Assembly (NCBI GenBank): GCA_032718475.1
Contig: JAUCBJ010008779.1
Span: 1-43,680, forward strand
Direction: 5' to 3'
Origin: Nemertoderma westbladi
Taxonomy: Eukaryota > Xenacoelomorpha > Nemertodermatida > Nemertodermatidae
Length of the DNA: 43,680 bases
A program made the position numbers and the translations under genes. A model generated the notes under the pieces. It was given only the letters and a program-made list of their open reading frames with translations. It searched no databases and was not told where the DNA came from. The first letter of the stretch is position 1, and every line of letters begins with the position of its first letter. Shown in pieces: positions 1 through 12,320 of this stretch.

Positions 1-2
1 AG

Positions 3-1753
3 TAGGGTTCGACCGGAGCTCCGGCTCCGGCTCCGGCTCCGGCCGGACTTGGCATGTCCGGCTCCGGTCCGGCTCCGGTCAAATTAGGTGCAGGAGCTCC
101 GGCAAAAAGTATTTGTGCTGCACGATGCATAGCTACATGGATAGGCAAGGCAAACATACAGCCAGACACCGGACGTCCGTCTGCGAACTGATTAACGTCT
201 ACTGGCAGACTGTACTGCCGACTGTATTATGGTATGGCCGTAGGCTAAACACTGTAGGCCTATCTGCCTATTGCTGTTGCATTGTCCTGTTGTCTGACTG
301 TCTTTCGCTGTACAGCTGTAGGCCTATGAGTCTGACAGTCTTCCACTTACCCAAGACTACAAGACCTAACTTTAATTGCTACCAGTACTCCAGTAACAGA
401 ATTAGTTCCATTCCAATCCAGTCTGCCAGTTAGCTAGTACAGTAGTACATCGCCAGGCTGTCCAGCTGTCAGGCAGTACCCGAATGACCGTATGCGTATA
501 CAGGTATATATAATATAGGGGTAAATCTTTTCGACCTACGCGTAGGCCTACGCGTAGCTACGCGTAGCTACGCGTAGTTTGTAACTTCCATTCCTGTCAT
601 TTACCGGTAGGGCCAGACTTACTGCCTTTTTAACAACTACGCGTAGGTGTTTTAAAACTACGCGTAGTTATTTTGGAACTACGCGTAGGTATTTTGAAAC
701 TACGCGTAGGTGCTACGCGTAGCTACGCGTAGGTGCTACGCGTAGCAGTCCTGATAACAATGATTTTTCATTTCAGGTCCGGTAGGGTTGAGTTGTTAGG
801 CAAGTATCGGTATATGTCAGGTATCTGATTATCAGACAAATGTAATAACACTAATAACAGAATCGGAAACTCATATCTCTACATACAGCATACTGGTAAT
901 AAATAATATTCGGCTCTTTCACATACAAACACAGAGGATGAATAAAAAGTAAACTTGAAATTCACGTCTCATGATTCAAGTATCTTTGTATCCATTGGAT
1001 TATTTAAATATTGAACAGTAGTAAATAAAGCGACCAGTCTACCGGTGAAGAGGTTAAGCGAAAGCTGATAAATACTGCATATAATCAAATTGTTTGGTCA
1101 AATGACAAGTGCAACCAATCATGGTAGACAATTTAGTCTCCCCCTTCCCTTGTCAAGGGGTTAACATATTAAATACAGTATATCCTTGCCCTATCGTGAA
1201 CAAAGGCAATAAAAAGCATGATAAACGACGTACTGACGTATAGGCATAGTTATGGGTAGCACCAATGCTTAGGTCGCGTAGGACCTACGCGTAGCTACGC
1301 GTAGCACCTACGCGTAGCTACGCGTAGCACCTACGCGTAGTTATTGTTAAAACTCTGAAACTGGTGATATATGACCCAATGTTGCGAACTACGCGTAGCT
1401 ACGCGTAGCTACGCGTAGCTACGCGTAGGCCTACGCGTAGGTCGAAAAGATTTACCCATAATATAGATTATATTATATCAGTAGGCCTATACACTGATAC
1501 AGGTATAGGTCTGTCAGTCTGTAGATCTATGCTATTACTACCGTACTAGATAGATATCCGTTAATTGATTATGTAAAGCAGTAAAGAGACCCCCCCCCCC
1601 CCTGAGCTATCTGCAAAGTTAATTACGGCAAACTCAAGGCAAAATAACAAACAATGTTGCTCCGGTCCGGCTCCGGCCCCGGCTCCGGCACTTTTAGGTT
1701 GCTCCGGTCCGGTACCCGGCTCCGGCAAAAAAAATTGCTCCGGTCGAACCCTA
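3..1753. mobile_element. Non-autonomous hAT-type DNA transposon, copy A (CTCCGG-array family)
   Basis: The ends are inverted copies of TAGGGTTCGACCGGAGC (3-19 and 1737-1753). The window opens inside the left target duplication: bases 1-2 (AG) match the last two bases of CTGTACAG, the 8 bp that follow the right end (1754-1761). An 8-bp duplication and a TAGNG-like terminus fit the hAT superfamily. Just inside each end are arrays of CTCCGG/CCGGCTCCGG hexamers, likely transposase-binding subterminal repeats by analogy with other hAT elements. No transposase reading frame is present. The short open frame at 113-433 resembles no known domain. A second element is inserted at 519-1457. Apart from that insertion the interior is low-complexity CAGTAC/CTGTCAG-rich DNA without a recognisable gene. 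Confidence 0.85.
519..1457. mobile_element. Foldback MITE with 21 CTACGCGTAG palindromes, 9-bp TSD
   Basis: The ends are inverted copies of GGGTAAATCTTTTCGACC (519 onward; mirrored to 1457). They are flanked by a perfect 9-bp duplication ATAATATAG (510-518 and 1458-1466), as expected for Mutator-like elements. Both subterminal regions (538-747 and 1280-1440) consist mostly of the 10-bp self-complementary unit CTACGCGTAG, 11 copies on the left and 10 on the right by my count, spaced by a few bases (tttgaaa, gtg, cac and similar). The centre (about 750-1270) is AT-rich with no open reading frame. It is a non-autonomous element, and its superfamily is inferred only from the TSD length. Confidence 0.85.
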
Positions 1754-1989
1754 CTGTACAGCTGTAGTCAGGTAGTGTCGTTCAAACGTCAGAACGTACT
1801 GACGAACTAATACTGGAAACGGGTGGCGGTATAGTAGTCAGGCAGTACCGTACATCCCCTATTGAAAAGTTTTATTTTCTGCGCCGAACGCGGCGCCGGG
1901 TGCCAAAAATCCTGCGCCGGCTCTTTGTAATGCAAAATGCTGCGCCGGGTGAAAAATCTTCCACCGGCTCTTCAAAGCTGCACCGGGCT

Positions 1990-4237
1990 GACTGGTATAA
2001 AACATAAAATCTGCCTGTTATACTGTACAGTACCTGTAGTTTATTCGGTTATCTACAATACTGCAGCTGCACTAATCCGAGTTTGTTACTTAAACGAACG
2101 AAAGTTGTGGGTGGGTGAAATGAAAATAAGGATACAGAGACGGCAAACCTTAATAAAGACAAAAATGCAACAAGTACAGTAGGTACGTTGTTTTATTCCA
2201 AAAGTGTAACACATTACGAAACAACTATACTTAAGAAACACTACATGTACATTTTTGTTGTCAAATAAAGTGTACATTATTTTAAATTACTCAAATGTTA
2301 CAATATGAATTATAGAAAGAATATTAAAGACTACTTCAGTAGGCCTAGTCCTTGTATTTATGTACTACGTTCTACTTTATTACATACTACGTAATGTGGT
2401 CCTATACGTCTATGCTACAGATACGGTATGTCTGAACGAATAATGACTAGCTGTATGTTATGTTTTAATATCGCCAGAATAACAATAAAATATTAATTTT
2501 TGCACATGTACGTACACGTAGAGTTGATAAAATTAAATGAACACATATCTGGCAAAGTAAGCTAATAAGCGTATGTACTATTGTAATAAAAATACGGATA
2601 ATGGTATTCAGGTAAAATTAGTAAAATAATTAAAATTATAGTTTATTTACAGTACTTACAGTTGGTGCATGTTAATTATTATAAAAAAAATGAAATTGAA
2701 TTATTGAAAAGTGAAAATTAAATTAAAAACCGGCAAAGCATACTTAGGTTCAAGGGCTTCAACAACATACAGTACTAAAGGCAAACATATTAATAAGGAC
2801 AAGTTTAGAATACTCTATAGGATACAACACAACAATACGAAGTTATACGGAATATAAATTTGGTACCGTACTGCCGTCTTAAGGCAGAATGCCCTATCTC
2901 AAAATTTTTGAAAATTTTTTTATTGTACAGACCGGCCTAATTTAAGGCGCTCTTTCAAATGAAACCAAAAAATGCCATGGTTTATATGCAAGAAATTCAT
3001 TTTTTGCGAGTTTAAAACACCTATGCTTGATCCTCAGCCCTGTCATTTAAAGGCAAAACATCCTACATCTAAAATCTGGTACATATGGTATTTTGCCTTA
3101 GTACTTGTATTCAGTTTACCTTACATCGTAAAGGTAGGGTGTTTTTCCTTAGAAAAACTTATAATAGTGTTATTTCCTATTACGTATGCGTAGATATTGG
3201 CGGGAATTTCAGTTTGTTCGCATTTACATGTGGGCAAAATACCCTAGGAAAGATTTTCTACTTATTACTGACTATAGAATCTCAATTCAATCGAATAGGA
3301 ATATACAAAGCCAATGGAACTGGAAGACACGTTTTACGGCTTCAACTTGGATGAGAATATCGGAGGTGGTGTTTTAGCTCAGGTGGCAGATGTGTGGCTG
3401 TGGAGAGGATATGTGACTGTGTGGGGAGGATATGTGGCTGTGGAGAGGATATGTGACTGTGTGGGGAGGATATGTGACTGTGGGGGAGATATGTGGCTGT
3501 CGCTGTGTGGTATGTGGTATGTGGCTGAGATATGTCGCATAAGTAAAATATTACTGCTGAAATAAAACGCGCAAAGTAAAGTAACTACAAAAGATAGGAA
3601 AACAATTAAACATAAAAAAACACTATTTTAAAATTTAACACAAAAAAAATGTTTTTTTGGGATTGAAAAGATGAAAATAATAGGTACTGTAGCTAGATTT
3701 TAATAAAGATATCGTTGTATCCGAAAGATATCGCTTTCGCTACTGCCACTTGGCGCACAGGAGTATCACTATATATTCATTTTAAGGGACATTTCGCAGT
3801 CTAGTCTATATTTGAATATGCTCAATCATGGAGTACCAAGGGTATTACGTGCATTAACAACACTTTCCGGTAATGGTAAAGGATTCCAAATGTTTACAAC
3901 GCTGTCTCCAAAGTTGTTGCATGTTAGCATTGGTGGAGTTAGGAACGAAACTGGAAGAAATTACTTCGCTCAATTTTGTCAATCCCGTTGATAAACTTGT
4001 ATGTTGTTATAAGGTCGGCTAGTACACGGCGATATATTAATGTCGGTAGTTTGAGTGCAAGTAGTCGGTTTTCATATGACAACTCAGCCAGCGACAGTAC
4101 AACTGTACAAGGCGAGTGACCACACGGTGTTGTACTTGTTCAAGACGTTCAATATTTATCATGTCGGAGGAATGGCGAACAAACAACTGTGTCGTATTCA
4201 AGGAGAGGCCGAACAAGGGATTTGTATAACAGGGTCA
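1990..4237. other. Interior of the 1857-8696 element, no recognisable gene
   Basis: This stretch is AT-rich, with several short open frames (for example 2972-3193, 3085-3354 and 4055-4267) that resemble no known protein and lack coding-like composition. The only clear structure is the minisatellite at 3384-3530, listed separately. I see no RNA gene here. Confidence 0.6.
3384..3530 (+). repeat. GT-rich minisatellite, unit about 20 bp
   Basis: Degenerate tandem copies of GGATATGTGRCTGTGKRGA alternate between a GTGGCTGTGGAGA and a GTGACTGTGTGGGGA version, giving a 39-40 bp higher-order dimer. The array decays at its right end into TGTGGTATGTGGCTGAGA. It falls in the interior of the 1857-8696 element and is not coding. 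Confidence 0.75.
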
Positions 4238-5396
4238 GAGGGCAGTCAGGGAGATCATCAAATTTGAGAATACCTCAAATTTCAAATTATAGACCCAATT
4301 TTGGAATTACCTCAAATTTAATACAATGTTAGGTTAATTCTGTAAATTTGAGTTTTACCCCAAATTTGAATTTCATAGCAGCATAGTCAGATACAGACAG
4401 AAGTCATAGTTGGCCTAGTTCAGTAGTTGTTAGCTTGTTACTGTATTGCAAAGGTAAAAAAATAAACTGATGTAGGCCTAGTGTCTGAGTGTTGTGAAAT
4501 ATAGTATTTAAAACATATTCAGTATTAGTTTAAAAAGGCTTATCAATCGGGAGAAAAAGTAGAAGTCTAGAAAAAGTAGACAGCTTTTGCAAAGTCGGCA
4601 ACACAGCAACCTGCAATAATATTGAATAATATTGCCACATAATAATGTACCATAGAGCCATAATTTTGTATTGATTTTACTTTTTATCCCGGTAAAAAAA
4701 GTAAAATAAAACATTGGCACTTGTGTCAAATAGGGGACCCTCCTAGCTCCTAATCTGCTAATTTTAGTTTTTGCATTTTTATTGCAACTTTTTATTGCAA
4801 TTTTAATTGCAACTTTAGTGCCTGCAAGGTGTACTCCAGAGATGAGATAAAGCCTCGAGAATAGGTTAGTGAAAAAGGTTATACTTTTTGCCCAAGTTAT
4901 AAATGATTCTGGTTCCTCATAAGGTCAATTTAAAAGGATGTATATGTATGTATAGTATGAACAAACAGTCACTTAGATTTCTAAAACAGTTCAGATGTCT
5001 TGATAAGAAAACAGAGTCTAAAGACTGTTTAAAACAATAGCGATTAGTGATTAGTTTCTACTGTGTTGTGTTCCAGGTCCAGCATGTTCCATATGTTAAT
5101 GACCCTGATAAAGAAGAGGTGTTGTATGGAACATGCAGACATGGCAGCATGGGCAGATGGGCGGAGCATGGCCTTTGCTTCAATATATATGTGATTATAG
5201 TAGTATGAGTATGAGTATTAGTATGAGTATATATGATTGCATATCATGATTGCATTGGATGTCTGGCAGGGATATTAAAATAGTCTGCGAGGATGTTGCA
5301 CATTGTTGTAATGGAGCCGGATGATCAGGTTTAGATCTTTACATATAAGTTTAAAGCACATTATCAAATTGAACTTTAATTGATGTATACTGCAGT

Positions 5397-6659
5397 TAGG
5401 GCTCGATCGGAGCTCCGCCCCGCTCCGGCTCCGGCCATTTTGGCACCTCCGGCTCCTGCTCCGGCTCCGGTAAAAATATTGCCGGAGTTAATTTTTTAAT
5501 AAAGTATTATATTTCGTGCATATTCTAATCTGAACAATTATTTACACTATAAGTACTGTCAGACTGTGTTAGTGTAGTACAGCTTCAATATCCAGCAGTC
5601 CAGCATAATACTGCAGTATTTATTACTTAAAGTCAATGACTGACTGACTGTTGACTGTACTGCAGTACTCGGTACTGGTACTGGCCAGCTGGCTGACTAG
5701 CAGACTATTACAGATAGGCCCTACTGTCTGACTGTAAAAAATTGTAAATGCTATGATTGTACACTGTACCACTGCAGCCATTTACTGCTGTCATGCCAGC
5801 ATACTGTACCTGTGTACTGCAGACTGCAATACTGGCAGACTGGTACACGTACGGTAGGCTACATACAGTACACACCCCTCTACCACAATTAGACAGTTAG
5901 TGAGTTAGGTACTGTAGGTAATTTTTAGCCGTCAGCGTCAGGCCGTCTGTCCGTGATAAATTACTTAGGCCTTACTTAAATTTTAAATTGAAAATTCGTA
6001 AATCTATAAACAGATAAATTACTGAATTATGAAATTAATTAGACCTACAGTATGATTGATTATGGGCGATTGGCGAACGATAACCATACTTTATTTATTT
6101 TTTAAGTATTAATATAGAAGTAGTTTGCTTTTAGCTGACATCCGATAGAAATAAGATAAATAAAACGATATGTTAGCCAGTTTTCACTTTTCATTAATTA
6201 TATTATATAAAAATGGTTTAATTATGTTTATTAGATATTACAAATAAATAAATAATATATATATACAGTAAAAAAGCTCATTTATTATTATTAATATTAA
6301 AATACCGAATGCATTTCGCGTTGGCTCTTCAGCGGTAAAAATATTGTGTCTCAATATTTTTACCGCTGAAGAGCCAACGCGAAATGCATTCGGTATTTTA
6401 ATATTAATAATAATAAATGAGCTTTTTTACTGTATATATATATTATTTATTTATTTGTAATATCTAATAAACATAATTAAACCATTTTTATATAATATAA
6501 TTAATGAAAACTGGCTAACATATCGTTTTATTTATCTTTATTTTTTAATAAATAATTAAATTTTTGAAAAACTCCGGCTCCTGCTCCGGCTCCGGCCAAA
6601 TTGTCCAACTCCGGCTCCTGCTCCGGCTCCGGCCAAATCCCAACTCCGATCGAGCCCTA
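5397..6659. mobile_element. Non-autonomous hAT element, copy B
   Basis: The termini TAGGGCTCGATCGGAGC and its inverse (5397-5413; ending 6659) are flanked by a perfect 8-bp duplication ACTGCAGT (5389-5396 and 6660-6667). Subterminal CTCCGGCTCCGG arrays lie at both ends. The interior is 80-90% alike by eye to copies 28144-28903 and 36434-37228, except for an extra hairpin insertion (6106-6536). There is no transposase. It is inserted in the 4243-7684 element. Confidence 0.9.
6106..6536. repeat. Near-perfect long hairpin inserted in hAT copy B
   Basis: Arms of about 190 bp (6153-6346 and 6352-6538) are almost perfectly complementary around a 5-nt loop TGTCT at 6347-6351. The only clear difference is about 7 bp extra in the left arm near 6190. 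The segment is absent from the two related hAT copies in this window. It is bounded by TTTATTTTTTAA at 6094-6105 and 6537-6548, which may be a 12-bp target duplication or chance in AT-rich DNA. A transcript would fold into a long double-stranded hairpin, but no promoter or function is visible. Confidence 0.85.
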
Positions 6660-9600
6660 ACTGCAGTAGGTAGTGGTTCCAACTTTAGAGTCTCCAGTCG
6701 TATAGAATAACTAACAAAAGAATCAAGTCCACATATATTATATAAACCACGTCAACCTTTGCGGCAACATTTGTCTAGAAAGGGGCTCCAAACTGTGGAA
6801 GAATGATGGTACAGTGGTACAGTATTCCAATTGACAGATAGAGCTAGGGCAGGCGAATATTACATAAGTCTTCAGGCTGTCAGGAGAGGAATGGCTTCAT
6901 TTGATTTACAAAGTTTTAAAGAGGACATCAACAACCAGAAAACATATTTTTTCGGAAGGTGTGTGATATGAATGATGAACAGAACAGATGAATGAATGCC
7001 AGAATATGTAAACTTCCAAATTCTGGAATTGATTCAACATCTACAAGATTTGGTAGGCCTTCCTGAGTCTGTGACTGTGCAGCTGTGTGAGCTTGAATCT
7101 AGCAACAGTGAGGATTTGGTCTACTGTTCTTCTTACCAACAGTAAGGCGGTAAGGATAGCGAATTTCTCTAGTCTTCTGCATTTTTCTCACCAATCACTA
7201 ACGGACTAAAGTTATTGACTGTAAGTTGCTGTGCTGTAAGGTTAAGCCTACCCTGCATACATGTCATGTCACAGGTTACACTGGTCACCCATTCTCACCA
7301 AGCTCTATAAGTCTATAAGCACTAAGCAGCAAAGCCTACTGCTACACCCTACTGCTGGCTGGCTGGTGATGTTGTAAAGACTGGCGAAATTTTAGGTTTT
7401 GTCTCAAATTTGAGGTTTAACCTCAAATTTCAATTTTCGCCCCCAATAAAAGCTTGTTTGCATCGGTGAAATATTTTATTGCATCGATAAAAGTTATTAT
7501 TTTACATTATATTTTAACATATTAAAAGTAGAAGTTGCTCCAACAGTTTCCCTAAGTCGCAGCAACACTCGATATTATGAGCCTAAAAATACCTCAAATT
7601 TGAACAAAAAAGCCCAATTTTCGACAGTCTACTACCAGAATTCGAAATTTGGGGTAACCCCAAAATTGATGATCTCCCTGACTGGAGGGTAAACATCGGA
7701 GCTTCCAAATATGTAAAAGTTCTTCGTATTAAATGTACGACTCGCATGGCGCGGGCTGCAGTCTTTGTGCAGTGAGTTGTGATGCTGTGAAGGACAAGTC
7801 TGGTGTAAATGTAATTCCAAAATCACGTTCCTCGGTTGCCGATAAAAGTGTCCGTCCATTCATTGTGTAAAAAGTTGCTTGGGGATTTCTAGAACATAGA
7901 TGCATGCATGACCTTGCACTTGGAGTCATTGAACTGTAATTTCCAATGGTTACACATGTGTGTCGGTATTAAATTGTTTCATTATCAATAGTGCCATAGT
8001 ATAAGTCGTTTTGTTTTATTCACTGTTCAACTTCATTCTGTCTGCCTGTTTTATTATATGTGCAGTTTTATTTATACGCTTCTATGACAGCGGTGTCTCC
8101 ATCCAAATAATATAATGTAATATAAATATAGCTTACACAATACAGCAATATTATGTAAATAAATAAACTAACTATGACCAATAGCAATAATGACTGATCA
8201 GCTGATAGCTGGAACTGTGATAGCCTACCTGCCTACTGCATAACAGCATAAGGTTAAATACATAAATAAATGACCGGTTGCAGTCAGCCAGTGCTGCAGT
8301 GTGAGTTTCCTTTCTGCCTCCTTCATGGCCAGTTGTTATTGTGTTGCTGTGCTGTTGGTCTGATGAACGCATGTCTGCTGTCTCAGTCTCACTGTCTGCC
8401 TGGTGCTAGGTTCGGCTGATTTCTGCGCCAGGCAAATATGTACGCCGGGTGTGCTGGGCTGACTCCTGCTCCTGCGCCGGGTCAATATCTGCAGCGTCGA
8501 CGCCGGGAATATTTCGACGCCTGCTGCGCCGAGCGCAGCATCTCTACCATTGCCAGTGCTACGCCGGCGTAGCACATCTCTGCGCCGACCCTTCCGGCTC
8601 ATTGCCCGGCGTAGCACATTTCTGCGCCAGCTCCCGGCGCAAGTTCTAGTGCTGCGCCGAACGTGCTCGGCGTACATGTAAAACTTTTCAATAGGGCGTA
8701 CATCAGTACAACAGTCAGTAGGGAACATACCCTTAAATAAGCTCCAAAAGTGGGTTCTTATTTAAGGAAAATGGCTCTTATTTAGGGGTTTTTGGGCCTT
8801 TTTTGGATATTTTTTCGATATAATATGCAATAACTTGTTTCAGGAAAAAATACCGCATAATTTTATTTCACAATGTAAAAGTTTGGTCTTTCTTGAACAT
8901 AATGCAAAAAACCAGAAAACATTTCACCGTCCGGTTTTTTTCCTACAAGCGTTTTAAAATTGCATCAAAAATACGACCAGTTCCTAAATAAGGGGGATTT
9001 TTTAAATTTACCTTATTTAAGATATAGAAATTGTACACATAAATACTAAAAGTCCCTAAATAATAACTTTTTGACCTGTGGTTCTTATTTAGGAATACCG
9101 GTACAATTGTATTCCAAAATCTGCACACTCCTTAAATAAATTAAATATTCTTTATTCCTGTATTCCATATTCCTTACAGCTGTACAGTAGAAGTACCGGT
9201 AGGTGTTACACTTCTTTCATAATTCTTTGATTTATGTCAGTCTGTATATTGCCATATCTGTATATTGTATGTATAGAATAGCCCAATGATATTCAAAAGA
9301 ATAGCCCATCGCCCATCTGAGCGCACAGACATTGTCACGTATTTCGATATGAGACATGACTCAAGTAACTGGGCATCACCGCACAGTTTCGAAAAATTAA
9401 CTTATGTCCTGCATTTCCTCTTCTGCTCCACGTTACGCCCCACTTAGATGGATTATCCACAATGTTGTACTTGAAAGGCGTGTAAAAACCAATGTCAATA
9501 TCATGTCAATCTGTCAATAGGCACAGAGATGGTTCGGTCGGGCAGCTGATAGACGTTATGAAGGTTAAAGATGATGACTGGATGACGTTTTGGCTCAACT

Positions 9601-9989
9601 GGCTCAGGCAGCAGTGGGACACGTTCATGGGACCTTTGCGCAGCATGAAGTGAGCAAAGCCTTAGCTAGCCCTCTAGCTGATAGGGGCCCCACTGACGTG
9701 TTATATTCCGTTAGTCAGAGGTCGTTCAACACAATACTCGTCTCCTTCCTTAATTTGCCTCATTGCGTTCGTTTGTTTTTTACCAAACTTCAGATTATTT
9801 CTAATCTTTTGACAGAGTACATACGTACCAAGTTTCGTTTAATTTCATCAAGGAATGACCGAGTTATTAGCGAAAAAAAATTTACGACGACGTCGACGAC
9901 AGACAACTCGTTAATGGCACCCATATGCTAGGCTTCACTCACTTGAACGTGCCTCTCCCCCACATTCAATCCGGTTCGACGCAGTTTGT

Positions 9990-11212
9990 TGCTCGTTTTT
10001 GCTCATTGCTGCTCGTTGTGCTTTATTATTTCTCGTTGTTGGTCATTGTTGCTAATTGGTTCACGTTGTTCAGTTGTTGCTCATTGTTGCTTGTTGGTGC
10101 TCATTGTTGCTCGTTAGTTGTACTTTATTATTGCTCGTTGTTGCTCATTGTGCTCATTGTTGCTCGTTGTTGTACTTTATTATTGCTCGTTGTTGCTCAT
10201 TGTGCTCGTTGTTGCTCGTTGTTGTACTCTATTATTGCTCGTTGTTGCTCATTGTTGCTTCTTGTTGTACTTTATTATTGCTCATTGTTGCTCGTTGTTG
10301 CTCAATATTACTCGTTGTTGTTCATTGTCGCTCGTTGTTGACTTTATTATTGCTCATTGTTGCTCAATATAGGCCTAACTCGTTGTTGCTCGTTCAATCG
10401 TTGTTCCTCATTGTTGCTCGTTGTTGTACTTTATTATTGCTCATTGTTGCTCGTTGTTGCTCAATATTACTCGTTGTTGTTCATTGTCGCTCGTTGTTGA
10501 CTTTATTATTGCTCATTGTTGCTCAATATAGGCCTAACTCGTTGTTGCTCGTTCAGTCGTTGTTCCTCATTATTGCTCGTTGTTGTTCTTTATTATTGCT
10601 CATTGTTCAGTTGTTGCTCAATAATACTCGTTGTTGCTCATTGTCGCTCGTTGTTGTACTTTATTATTGCTCATTGTTGCTCAATATAACTCGTTGTTGC
10701 TCGTTCACAGTCATTGTTGCTCATTATTGCTCGTTGTTGTACTTTATTATTGCTCATTGTTGCTCAATATTACTCATTGTTGCTCATTGTCGCTCGTTGG
10801 TTGTACTTTATTATTGCTTATTGTTGCTCAATATAACTCATTGTTGCTCGTTCAGTCGTTGTTGTTCTTTATTATTGCTCATTGTTGCTCAGTGTTTATC
10901 ATTGTTGCTCGTTGTTGCTCAATGTTACTCGTTGTTATAATTTATTATTTCTCATTGTTGCTCAATATAACTCGTTGTTGCTCGTTCAGTCGTTGTTGTT
11001 CTTTATTATTGCTCATTGTTGCTCAGTGTTTCTCATTGTTACTTGTTGTTCCTCATGTCCTCGTTGTTGCTCGTTGTTGTACTTTATTATGGCCCGTTGT
11101 TGCTCATTATTACTCATTGTTGATCGTTGTTGTACTTTATTATTGCTCGTTCAGGCGTTGTTGCTCATTATTGCTCATTCAGTTGTTGTTGTTCTTTATT
11201 ATTGCTCATTGT
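9990..11212 (+). repeat. TTGCTC minisatellite, left part
   Basis: This is a degenerate tandem array of 9-10 bp units (GCTCRTTGTT), organised in longer repeats that include GTACTTTATTATTGCTC. A block of about 100 bp around 10290-10390 recurs almost exactly at 10450-10555, showing segmental duplication within the array. All plus frames stay open because the unit lacks stops, so the predicted Leu/Cys/Ser-rich peptides are artefacts. The array continues at 12321 beyond a nested element. Confidence 0.85.
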
Positions 11213-12320
11213 GGGTCCTACTAATTACCCCAACCTACCCCAACCTACCACAACCTACCACAATCTACCACAATCTACCCCAATAATTCGATACAGGCAT
11301 CTAATTACCACAATATTATTTTACAATGGCATCTAATTACCACAATGTACAGAACTCAAGTGTCTATTTACCACATGACTAACTGCGCATCTAATTACCA
11401 CAATATACAGAACGCGAGTATCTAATTACCACAACACTATACTGCGTCTAATTACCACAATATACAGAATGCAAGTATCTATTTACCACAACACTACACT
11501 GCATCTAATTACCACAATATACAGAACTCAAGTGTCTATTTACCACACGACTATACTGCGTCTAATTACCACAAGACTATACTGCGTCTAATTACCACAA
11601 TCTATTTACGAACAAGACTACACTGCACACTGCATCTAATTACCACAATATTATTTTACAATGGCATCTAATTACCACAATATACAGAACTCAAGTGTCT
11701 ATTTACCACAAGACTACACTGCATCTAATTACCACAATATTATTTTACATTGGCATCTAATTACCACAACATACAGAACGCAAGTGTCTATTTACCACAA
11801 GACTACACTGCATCTAATTACCACAATATTATTTTACAATGGCATCTAATTACCACAATATACAGAATGCAAGAGTGTCTAATTACCACAATATACAGTA
11901 CGGTAGTTATTAATATTCAGTTGTGTTGTGGTAATTAGACGCAGTATAGTGTTGTGGTAAATAGACACTTGCGTTCTGTATATTGTGGTAATTAGATGCC
12001 ATTGTAAAATAATATTGTGGTAATTAGATGCAGTGTGTAGTGTAGTCTTGTTCGTAAATAGATTGTGGTAATTAGACGCAGTATAGTCTTGTGGTAATTA
12101 GACACTTGAGTTCTGTATATTGTGGTAATTAGATGCCATTGTAAAATAATATTGTGGTAATTAGATGCAGTGTAGTCTTGTGGTAAATAGACACTTGAGT
12201 TCTGTATATTGTGGTAATTAGATGCCATTGTAAAATAACATTGTGGTAATTAGATGCCTGTATCGAATTGTTGGGGTAGATTGTGGTAGTTTGTGGTAGG
12301 TTGGGGTAATTAGTAGGACC
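11213..12320. mobile_element. Foldback element of ATCTAATTACCACAA repeats inserted in the minisatellite
   Basis: The termini are inverted copies of GGTCCTACTAATTACCCC (about 11214 onward; ending 12320). The array unit GCTCATTGT lies on both sides (11204-11212 and 12321-12329), consistent with a 9-bp duplication, although the target is itself repetitive. The left arm (to about 11905) and the right arm (about 11930-12320) are built from many copies of ATCTAATTACCACAATA alternating with TGTCTATTTACCACAA segments, in opposite orientations. There is no coding potential. It is a probable Mutator-like or foldback MITE. Confidence 0.8.

Larger units (their letters stand above)
4243..7684. mobile_element. 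CAGTCAGGGAG-family element, copy 1, 5-bp TSD
   Basis: The termini are inverted copies of CAGTCAGGGAGATCATCAA (4243-4261; mirrored at 7666-7684) with a 5-bp duplication GAGGG at 4238-4242 and 7685-7689. Subterminal DNA on both sides is full of CTCAAATTTGAG palindromes and half-sites (4262-4370 and 7400-7650). No transposase frame exists. A hAT copy (5397-6659) is nested inside. The right 300 bp is repeated in copy 2 (14106-14345 plus 35492-35860), where it serves as an empty-site reference for two other insertions. Regions 4400-5388 and 6670-7380 hold no recognisable gene. Confidence 0.85.
1857..8696. mobile_element. Large non-autonomous DNA transposon, 8-bp TSD, GC-rich ends
   Basis: The ends are inverted copies of CCCTATTGAAAAGTTTTA (1857 onward and ending at 8696), with a perfect 8-bp duplication CGTACATC at 1849-1856 and 8697-8704. 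Inside both ends are GC-rich blocks (about 1878-1975 and 8405-8690) rich in TGCGCCGG-like motifs, in sharp contrast to the AT-rich interior. No transposase was found: short open frames at 1937-2182 and 8336-8728 only reflect the GC-rich repeats. The 4243-7684 element is inserted in it, so the element itself is about 3.4 kb. The superfamily is unresolved. An 8-bp TSD fits hAT, P or Merlin, but the terminus matches no end that I recognise. Confidence 0.8.

Noticed and set aside
113-433. 106-codon frame in hAT copy A
   Set aside because: It has no domain, lies in low-complexity transposon interior, and has no counterpart in the other copies.
5094-5150. Inverted pair GCATGTTCCATA / TATGGAACATGC as a hairpin RNA
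   Set aside because: The 12-bp stem is short with a long loop, and similar pairs are expected by chance in a region of this size.
10056-10940. 294-codon Leu/Cys-rich open frame and its overlapping relatives to 11286
   Set aside because: All arise from the stop-free TTGCTC minisatellite and have no domain, start context or coding bias. Several frames of the same DNA are open at once.
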